From: Candida dubliniensis CD36
Lineage: Eukaryota; Ascomycota; Pichiomycetes; Serinales; Debaryomycetaceae
DNA: 64,000 nucleotides
Assembly: GCF_000026945.1 (NCBI RefSeq)
Contig: NC_012861.1
Location: forward strand, 310,001-374,000
Reading direction: 5' to 3'
The notes below the pieces were generated by a model, which did not search any database, was not told the DNA's origin, and saw only the letters and a program-made list of their open reading frames with translations. Position 1 is the stretch's first letter, and every line of letters begins with the position of its first letter. Positions 55,654-64,000 of this stretch are shown here, piece after piece. A program made the position numbers and the translations under genes.

Positions 55654-58600
55654 TGAATATTAATAATCCAATTATAATTGTGTAGTGAATATGGGGGGGG
55701 TGAAAAAAGGTAGGGAAATATAAAAAGTTGAATTTGAATTGCTATTTTGGGAGATGAGAACGAAGGAAATAATAGTTGAAACCAGCAAGCAAAGAAAGTA
55801 GGTAAAATAAAAATGATTAATAAGAAATATATATATATATATATAAATAAATAAATAAATAAATAAAAAAAAAGAGAGTAAAATACCTTGTAGAGAATCA
55901 ATATATAAGAGAGTATATATATAGTGTATGGGAATGGATTATACGGGTGGAACTAAACATACCATAGAGAGAGTGTATGTGTGTGTGTGAATGAATGAAT
56001 GAAAGATTAGTTTATTGTTTATTCATTGTCTCAATTAAGAGAGAAAGAGAGAGAGACTGAAAGAGAGAGACTGAAAGTATGTGTGACAGCAAAAAGCGAA
56101 AAAAAAAAAAAAAACTTTTCTTTGAAATCAATTTTGTGTCAATTATGAAACAACAACAACAAATATTCATGGTCGTGTAGATATGCTCAATAATTTGGGA
56201 AAAAAAGAAATTACCACTCTACTACTACTACTACTATTACTACTATTACTATGGTAGTATATCAGGTTTAAAAAATTTTCTTTTTGTTTCAACAATAAAG
56301 TTGAATGAGTTTCTAATGTACGTATATGTACTATAACTGTGTATTATATGTGAGTGAGTAGTAACTTTTCTTTATATTATTTATTCTATATAGTGTGATA
56401 TTTGGTTAATAACATATATTTTTATCCCTCCATCCATCCATCTGTCTCTTTCTCTCTCTCTCTCTCTCTATGAGTGGTGGTGGTGATGGTAGTAGTCATA
56501 TGCAACAATTCTTAAATCATTAAATAACCGAAAAAAAAAATGGAAAATAAAAAATTCCTAATTGAGAAGAATAAAAGAAGAAGAATCGCCTTATGTAAGA
56601 AACTACACGACCTTTTCCAATGGTTTTCCGGTATTGGGTATTTGTCACATTTACACTACTCTGACTAGCTTTCGTGTAAAATTATTATGTACTTGTTGTT
56701 GTTGTTGTTGTTGGTATTCCTTTGTGTTTCTAATGTGTGTAACAATAGGTGTTTAATATATATTATTATTAGTAGTAGTAGTAGTAGTACTACTACTATT
56801 ATCCCCACATTAAACTTTTTGGAATCAAAAGCGAAAACAACAACGTCCTAGAAAGAATTTGTTTTTCTTACACGTAACAAGATTAAATTATGAATCTTCT
56901 TCTTCTTCTTCTGATGATGAATTGAAATAAGAGAAAATTTGAATCCTAATTTAGTAAATTGTAAATAATATGTGTATCAATGTCAAATGAAGATTTTTGA
57001 GGATGTTTCATGCTTATAGTCAGTTTTTTGTTGTCAATCAATTTTACAAATCTCTTAGCTTAAGAAAAAAAAAAAAAAAAAAATAAAATAAAATAAAATA
57101 ATATTTGGTCCTTTGCTTGTTTGCTTGCTTAACAAGGTTTATTAGGATCTACTGATGTTATATTATGTTACAAAGATTAATAATATAAGTTCAATAAGGG
57201 GGTGGAAGGGAGGAATCAGTTGGTGGAAAAACTGCTCTCTTCTTCTTGACAACGAATTTTCTCTCAAATCTAAGATGACAATAATAAAATCTACGATTCT
57301 AGACTCACTTACTAACTCACTCCTTTACTAATTCATTTGTTTTTTGTTTCCTCTCTCCCTCTCTGTAGACCTAAACTCCGTCGACTATTTTGTTTATTCC
57401 TCCTCCTCCCTTCCACTTCTCTCCTTTGTTTTTGTTCCCTCGCCCCCCGATGTTTGGACCGAGTATATTTATTTGGTCACGTCATCCTCTCCAACAACCT
57501 TGTATTTTTTTTTTTTTTTGGGGGGGGGGGGGGGCTCTCTTTTTTGTATACACAAATAATGCTTTTCTAAAGGCTTTTTACACTCTCTAATTAACAAACA
57601 GACGTCACAGTAAATGAAAACTTAAAAGTCAAGACCCAAATGTCATGAAATCTGGAGCTAGGATATAATCATTCAAACATCTCCTTCTGCAAAATTTTCT
57701 CATCTCATCTTATCTCTCTTGCATATTCATTAATGGCATTTAGTTAGTTAGTTAGTATAGTTTTTAATGGTTGATAGTTACTGTTGTTTTTCTTTATTGG
57801 TACAAATTGCCGTACCACCAAACTACTACAACAGTTACTATTGGTTGTGAAATTCTCACAAAACGGAAAAAGAACAAGTTGAAAATTTTTTGTTTCTTTT
57901 ATATATATATCGTCACAAACAAACGAACAAGCAAACAAACAACAAAATAATAGAAATACTAGTTGTTGTTGTTATTATTGACCTCTCAATCCATCTCGTG
58001 TAAACTAAATGGTTCAACAGGTTGAGAATTAGATTTAACAGATCACAACAACAACAATAATGCTTAACTTGGTTGGAGACGAAAGAAAAATTTAGATTTC
58101 TCATTGGGGACCTGTTTGTTTATTTGTGTCTATTCGTCTTTACAACATTCCATTTCAATCGTCTAAAACTATATATATATCTCTCTCTCTCACAAAGATA
58201 TTAAATTTTATAGAATCATTGTTTCAATTCCATAGTTTATATAATTAATTTAATCTACAATTCAATAGTAATACCAGGACTTATATTTGGGGGGTTTTTT
58301 CTCTTTGTCTATTGACAAACCAGATTTCTGTTAAACAAACTAAAAAATAACAAGATTAATATATTATATGAAACAATTAATCTTATACAAAAAACAGGTA
58401 CAAGAGGTAAATGTTTTATACAATCTTTAAGAATGGTTTTCTTTTTTCATTTTTTTATTTTTATTTTTTAATTTTTGATTGATTATTCTAAGTTTTTAAC
58501 AACTTTTTGAAACATAACAAAACCAAAAGAAATAGAAAGAAAGAGAAAAGAACAATATAATTGCAAGAAATGTAATACATTAATGTATTCTAATCTATCA

Positions 58601-58876
58601 TTTAAAAACATACAGAAACTTAAACTGAAGTTCCTGAAGTTGAAACTCAAACCAAAATCAAAATAATATTGCTGTTACCTCTGATTAGTTGGTTTGGGTT
58701 GGTTGCGAAAAAAAAAAAAAAAGATCAGTAGCAGCTGATCACGTGACAATGATCTAAAAAACTGTGTGGTCTATATTAATAAATATAATATTTCTTCATA
58801 CTCGTGGTTCCTACAAAGAATTGTTGAAATTACTTTATTATATTATATTATATAATTACATAAATTTATATTATTA
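55654..58876. other. 3.2-kb gene-free region
   Basis: No credible gene. Contents: G8 (55693-55700) 40 bp upstream of the Cys-pair gene, TA and AAAT repeats (about 55830-55867), GA and CT repeats, (CTA)n near 56221, A runs, the composite T15-G15 (57505-57534) and CACGTG at 58740-58745. Short frames at 56562 and 57337-57590 are repeat-derived. Confidence 0.5.
57505..57534 (+). repeat. Composite homopolymer T15-G15
   Basis: Fifteen T residues join directly to fifteen G residues. It is the same arrangement, on the other strand, as C17-A27 at 36733-36776. Confidence 0.9.
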
Positions 58877-60994
58877 TCAACTATTATTACTAATGATTCT
58901 GGAATTGTTATTATTGTTATTATTATTTATCAATTGTTTAATTTCATTATACAGTAAATCACCATCATTATCATTATAATCATTAACCCAATGAGAAATA
59001 TCTTGGAAAATTTTTAAAGAAATTAATTTATCTAATTCAAATTCTTGTTGACGATATTTCAACATTAATGATTCACATAATTCTAATAATAATATAATAT
59101 TAAATTGAAATTTTTGTCGTCGTTTAAATTGAATAATTGAAGATAAATCAATTAATTGATAATTAAATCTTAATTCTAATACTGATAAATATTTAAAAAA
59201 ACAATTATTGTTGTTGTTGTTGTTGTTGCTATTATTGGTGTTGATGGAGTAGGAGTTGGAGTTGGAGTTGGAGTTGGAGTTGATTAAGGTGAAGATTTGA
59301 TTTATACCAGAATTAGTTAATTTAGGACAATTATTTAATGATAATCGAGATATTTTAGGTAATTTATTGGCAATTTCCCACACAACTTTATCAGTTATAT
59401 GACATCCTGCTAATCCAATAGTCATTAATTTCCGATTATTATTAATCAATTTAATTATTGAATTATCAGTTATAAATCGACCACTACCACTACCACTACC
59501 ACCACTACCACCGGTATTATTGGCTTTACGACCCAAATTTATAAAAGTTAAATTTCGACAATTTAAACTTAATTGATATATTCCAAAATCAGTTATTAAT
59601 TCACAAGCTCTTAAATCTAAAATTTGTAAATTTTCACCACATTTATATTGACAAAATTTCATTAAAAATTCATCATCAATAGTTTTAGAACCAGTTATAA
59701 TTAATTTTGTTAAATTATTAGTACATGATTGGAAAATTTTTTTAAATATATTATTATTAGATTTATTTAAACAAATTTTTGGACACATATATAATTCAAA
59801 CCATGATAATTGATTAAAATTTATAAATTCAATTAATTGATCGAAAACAATTTGTTTAGTTTGAAATAATTTATGTAATATAAATGTTTTAGGTTGAATT
59901 AAACATTGATTAGAATTTTGTTGTTGTTGTTGTTGTTGTTGTTGGGATTTATTTTCAATGAATTTTTTTAATTGAATTTCATTATGACAATAAAATTTTG
60001 ATGATATAATTTCACTAGTGATTTTATAAAATAATTTATTCACCAATAAACAATTATATAATGGAGATGAAATAAGTTTTCTGGAAGTTTGTTGATTGAT
60101 TTGTTTATTGGTTTGTTGTAATGCAGTTTGAGCAGATTTTTTATCTCCATGAATTAATAATGCATGATTATAAGATAATGGATTTCTTCTAATTGGAGTT
60201 GATTCTTGTGGTAAAATTGTATTTTGTTCATCAACATAACTTATTATTTTATAAACAATTTCTGGGATTTCAAATATCGATGGTGATGTCAATTTCTCTT
60301 GTTGTTGTTGTTGTTGCAATTCATTTTGAATCTTGATTTGAGAATTTAATTTATAACCATCACCAATATTTTCTTCATTATCGAATAATGTATTGAAATA
60401 AAAATTACCCACGGGTTTAATAGGAGTTGTTTCTGGTGTTAATTCATCAATATTATCATCAGTTAAATCAGGTACACTTTCTAAATCTGAAGAAGAAGAA
60501 GAAGGAGAAGATGATGATGATAAAAAAGAAGAAGAAAAACTATTATCACTATTATTCATAGTAAAATGAAATTCATCTTGATCAGGTAATTTAAACTCAC
60601 CCGTATGGATAATCAATTGACCATTATTACTATTATTACTATCATTTGAACATATGGATTGAGTTCTTCTTAAACGACTAGGTCTAGGTCTAGTTCTTTT
60701 TCTAGTTCTATTTCTATTTCTATTTCTCCCATTATTATTATTATCTCTATTCTGATGATGATGATGATGCTTACTCTTTGGGTTTGTGAAAAATGCTGAT
60801 AATGATTTTGATGATACAATAGATTTAGCTCGTTTTAAAACTGGTTGCTGTAGTTGTTGTAGTTGTGCTTGTTGTTGTTTATCAATGATTGGAGATTTTC
60901 TTTCTTCTCCATTGGTGTTACTCACTAGGAAAGGATTATAAATCTGATTATCACTAGAATCATATGATAATGGTTTTGTAGAATGAAAATTCAT
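58877..60994 (-). CDS. AMN1: Amn1-like F-box/leucine-rich-repeat protein
   Basis: 705 residues. A Ser/Arg/Gln-rich N-terminus precedes an F-box-like helix at about 238-255 (FEIPEIVYKIISYV) and the LLVNKLFYKITSEIISSKFY segment usual after an F-box. Cysteine-containing leucine-rich repeats follow (LQILDLRACELITDFGIYQL, LTFINLGRKAN, LMTIGLAGCHITDKVVWEI, ISRLSLNNCPKLTNSGINQ). This agrees with yeast Amn1, which antagonises the mitotic exit network and, through SCF, degrades Ace2 to control mother-daughter separation. Low-complexity inserts (Gly/Ser, Asn) lie between repeats. A different F-box/LRR paralogue cannot be excluded. Confidence 0.7.
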   Translation of the reverse strand: MNFHSTKPLSYDSSDNQIYNPFLVSNTNGEERKSPIIDKQQQAQLQQLQQPVLKRAKSIVSSKSLSAFFTNPKSKHHHHHQNRDNNNNGRNRNRNRTRKRTRPRPSRLRRTQSICSNDSNNSNNGQLIIHTGEFKLPDQDEFHFTMNNSDNSFSSSFLSSSSSPSSSSSDLESVPDLTDDNIDELTPETTPIKPVGNFYFNTLFDNEENIGDGYKLNSQIKIQNELQQQQQQEKLTSPSIFEIPEIVYKIISYVDEQNTILPQESTPIRRNPLSYNHALLIHGDKKSAQTALQQTNKQINQQTSRKLISSPLYNCLLVNKLFYKITSEIISSKFYCHNEIQLKKFIENKSQQQQQQQQQNSNQCLIQPKTFILHKLFQTKQIVFDQLIEFINFNQLSWFELYMCPKICLNKSNNNIFKKIFQSCTNNLTKLIITGSKTIDDEFLMKFCQYKCGENLQILDLRACELITDFGIYQLSLNCRNLTFINLGRKANNTGGSGGSGSGSGRFITDNSIIKLINNNRKLMTIGLAGCHITDKVVWEIANKLPKISRLSLNNCPKLTNSGINQIFTLINSNSNSNSNSYSINTNNSNNNNNNNNCFFKYLSVLELRFNYQLIDLSSIIQFKRRQKFQFNIILLLELCESLMLKYRQQEFELDKLISLKIFQDISHWVNDYNDNDGDLLYNEIKQLINNNNNNNNSRIISNNS

Positions 60995-63793
60995 AATGAT
61001 TTATAATAAAAAATTAAATGAATGATTAGATGCTATGATTTTAATGAATGCAAAAAAAGAAAAAAAAAAAAAAATTAATCAAGTGTGGCTGGTTCAATTG
61101 TGCGGAACAATGGGGGAGGTGGAAAAAGAAGGAAGAAATGGGTTGTGCAAATGAATATAATATAATATAACAAAAGATAAAATTCAACTCTTAGTTAAAT
61201 TGAAATGAAACGAAATGAATTATGTAATGTAGATGCAAAAAAGTATAATGATTGACTATAGGTGAGATAAATGGAGAGCGGTGTTGGGATTTATATATTA
61301 TTTGTTGATGAATACCCAAATAAAAAATTGAAGAGGAAGATGAAGAAAACCAAAACAAGTAAATGGTGGGATGATGATGATGAGGTAGGAACGGGGTTTG
61401 AATGGTTGAATGAATGAAGATATGGTTGTGATAAAATGGATACTTAATTCTTCAAAATAAAAAAAAAAAAAAAAAAAATGGAAAAAGAAAAAAAGGAAAC
61501 AAGGGTGGTGGGAATGTAATTAGTTATAAATAGTGTTTGAATACTTCTTCAAGTGCTTGTCAAATGACGTTGTTGTTGATAAATAAAAATTGGGTTTTTT
61601 AAAAAAGATGGCTTGAAAGAACAATAAAAAAGGAAAATGGAGAATGAAAAATGAAAAATGAACCCTTTTTTTAACATCTATTGTTTATTCTTATTCTTTA
61701 TAAAAAAAAGGAGGTTTATTTCTTTCTAAAATAACCAGCAATACTGTTGTATCAAAAAAGAACTTCAATTGACAAGTTTTATTAATAGATTTAATAATTA
61801 CTCAAAAAAAAAAAAAGAAAGCCCAATTAACACTAATAAGAATATATACGATACGATATTATAAATTTCTTAACTTTATTAAAAGACTAATTAAATAATT
61901 ATGCATAATTTAATTTGGTTTAATTTATTATTCCTAACAACAACAACCAGAAATATATATATATTTATCTACACACTCAATTTCATTCTTGCATGAAATT
62001 GCAAAAACAAAAAACAAAAAACAAAAAACAAAAAAAAGAAACTAAGAAGGAGGGGGGGAGTATCGGATAAATCATATCTGGGAGGTGAGTGTGGTACAGG
62101 AAGGAAAGGCAGAGGGGGGACAACCAGCATTTACTTGTGGTTGCCATAGGAACTGTAATTTATGTATGTACGTATGTATAATTGTTGATCTCTATATCTA
62201 TGCATATTACTGCCTTATGAATAAGAAATATCATGTGCATAAACACCCTCCTTGATAAAATTAATTGGTCAAAAATAACTGAATAGACGTATTATACTCA
62301 TCTTTTGTGATAGAGATCTACTTGTACTAAAAATAGTCATATGATTAGTGTTACTGGTTATATTAATGATGAGATTAGCAAGTGGGAATTGATAGTGCGT
62401 GTCTGAATCAAAAAAAAATAGCTGCAACAACAACAACAACAACAACAATTTTAAAGAGAAGGCTGGCTAATTATCGCTGGCTAATCTTGATCTATATGCA
62501 GGACACACATACTATTTTTTCTTCCTTGGTCCTACAAATTATTGTATGTATACATATATAGAGTCCAACAATGCTTTTGAAACAATTAATTGATGATTTG
62601 CTTGCTTGCTTGCTTGCTTGCATGCAATTCTTTCTTTAAAATATGGTTTCATTGAGTTATTTGGTTACTGGCTTCAATGTGTATGTCGTCAATGGTGCAA
62701 TATTGAATATTAGGTACAAAATTCATCTTTAAACTACAAGACCCTGTTTCTGTTCCTGTCGTATTTCATAAAAGAAAGTAAAAAAAAAAAAATATTATTA
62801 TTATTTCTGTATGATCAGTAACACTCAGATGTTTCTGTAAAGAGAAAGGAAGGAGGAGGAGGAGTGCAAGTATTTGTTGTCCCCTTACTTTCTATTTTCT
62901 TGATCAGTCCACAATGACAAGTTTTAAAGGTGAATAAGCACAGTTTTGCAACTATAGTAGTAGAAATAATTTGATGATTCATTTGAATAATTATCATTGT
63001 ATTTTCACTTCTTCTTCTTCTTCAAGATTACCGTAATTCCATTTAAACCAAAGATCATTGTTTCGAATTAAATTTTTTTGGTTACTGGTTACTGGTTAAG
63101 TTAAATTTTGAAACGTTAATAATAAAAACAAAACCAAAGATTAGCCACAATTTATAATAAAATTATAATTAAACAAAGGGCCATTAACTTGATAATTGAT
63201 AATGCAAGTTATCAAATTGTTTGTTATGGTGATTGTTGATTATATAATATGTTTGAATATCAACTAATTGTCATAAATACAATGGGTGGTGATAATATTT
63301 TACAACCAATTTTTTTACAAATACACTACAAAAAATATTATCATTAAAATTTTACTTCCATTCAATTCAATAACCCCCCAATGATAACCAGCAACAAGAT
63401 CAACTAACTAGTTCAATATCATACGTGTTTAGTATTATTACATATACACGTCGGAAACAATTGATATATGATTTGATAATAATAATGGTGGTGGTGGTGG
63501 TAGTGGTAGGAAATAAATCACGTGCCAACCAAACAAAACACCAAACCAACCAACTCAACCAGCCAGCCAACTCTTATAAACAATCATATACTTACACAAC
63601 CCACTTGGATACTAATCTGATGGACGTAACTTCTTTGTCGTCCCCCCTTTTTTTTTTTAATTATAATTATCTAACCCACACATATATAATTTTAGAGTTC
63701 CAACGAAAGACCCCCTGAATTCAGAAGAGTAATAACTCCATAACTACATTACATGACCAAAGCTTCTAATAATATTCTATTTTACTTAAATAT
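60995..63793. other. 2.8-kb gene-free region
   Basis: No credible gene. Holds A-runs, a G-rich stretch near 61112-61122 and G7 near 62052-62058, GCTT repeats (about 62600-62621), CAA repeats (about 62425-62448) and CACGTG at 63519-63524. It is probably the long promoter and leader of the AMN1-like gene plus the 3' region of the next gene. Confidence 0.5.
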
Positions 63794-64000
63794 CTACTTT
63801 TTTTTCTTACTTAAAAAATGTAAATTATGTAAACTCAAACTAGAACTTGTTCTAATTGGTGTTGCTCCTCCATTAGTTCTATCAGCAGCACTATTAGATA
63901 ATTTCCCAACACTTTGATGAGCAATTATTGAATTATTTGGTGAAGTTGATAAACTAAATTTGGTCCCATCATCACTGGAAGTTCTTGTTGTGGATGGTAT
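63794..64000 (-). CDS. C-terminal end of an unidentified gene
   Basis: Open frame entering from the right edge and ending at TAG (63794-63796), 68 codons visible. The tail is Ser/Thr/Asn-rich and ends RTSSSLSLHNLHFLSKKKK. No domain is visible, so no function can be given. The codon choice (TTA, AGT, AAT, no repeat-derived frame) resembles that of the other genes here, which is why I accept it. Confidence 0.6.
   Translation of the reverse strand: MPSTTRTSSDDGTKFSLSTSPNNSIIAHQSVGKLSNSAADRTNGGATPIRTSSSLSLHNLHFLSKKKK

Noticed and set aside
63425..63718. 97-codon open frame
   Set aside because: Starts at GTG, includes a repeat-made poly-Val and no domain.

Overview
The window looks like nuclear chromosomal DNA of a CTG-clade ascomycete yeast, most likely Candida albicans or a close relative such as C. 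dubliniensis. The reasons are the A+T-rich sequence, almost entirely single-exon genes, long Asn/Gln/Asp homopolymers in proteins, large microsatellite-filled intergenic regions, one classical yeast intron (GTATGT, TACTAAC, TAG), and a gene set I recognise from the C. albicans HAP42-MSB2-CTF1 neighbourhood. Species and gene order come from memory and could not be checked by a search. In-frame CTG codons in the Ser/Thr-rich part of MSB2 fit decoding as serine.

Layout. 1-6 kb: 3'-truncated Hap4-like regulator (HAP42, -), DASH subunit HSK3 (+), CHCH assembly factor CMC1 (-), Ndc80-complex subunit SPC24 (+), mitochondrial ribosomal protein MRPL31 (-). 6-18 kb: two large gene-poor stretches around an Ecl1-type zinc protein gene, then a small multi-pass membrane protein and an intron-containing tRNA-Leu(CAA). 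18.8-27 kb: a 4.3-kb gene-free leader and the signalling mucin MSB2. 28-38 kb: compact block with two divergent pairs of functionally related genes, SNU71/PRP39 (U1 snRNP) and RAD7/RAD23 (nucleotide excision repair), then UTR4 (methionine salvage). 38-48 kb: two Zn2Cys6 regulators (an unnamed one and CTF1) divergently placed around 3.8 kb without genes. 48-56 kb: a Laa2-like acidic protein, peptidyl-tRNA hydrolase, a patatin-type triacylglycerol lipase and an unrecognised Cys-pair protein. 56-64 kb: gene-free 3.2 kb, an AMN1-like F-box/LRR protein, gene-free 2.8 kb, and the 3' end of one more gene.

No mobile element, CRISPR array or obvious new multi-gene system was found. The best leads are regulatory or structural: a 12-bp direct repeat between RAD7 and RAD23, the stacked divergent pairs, an apparent sense-strand bias of C-tracts upstream of start codons (often G-quadruplex-like on the other strand), an 8.1-kb ORF-free tract with a perfect 16-bp hairpin and a CCG-N13-CGG palindrome, and candidate leader introns upstream of MSB2 and the unnamed zinc-cluster gene.
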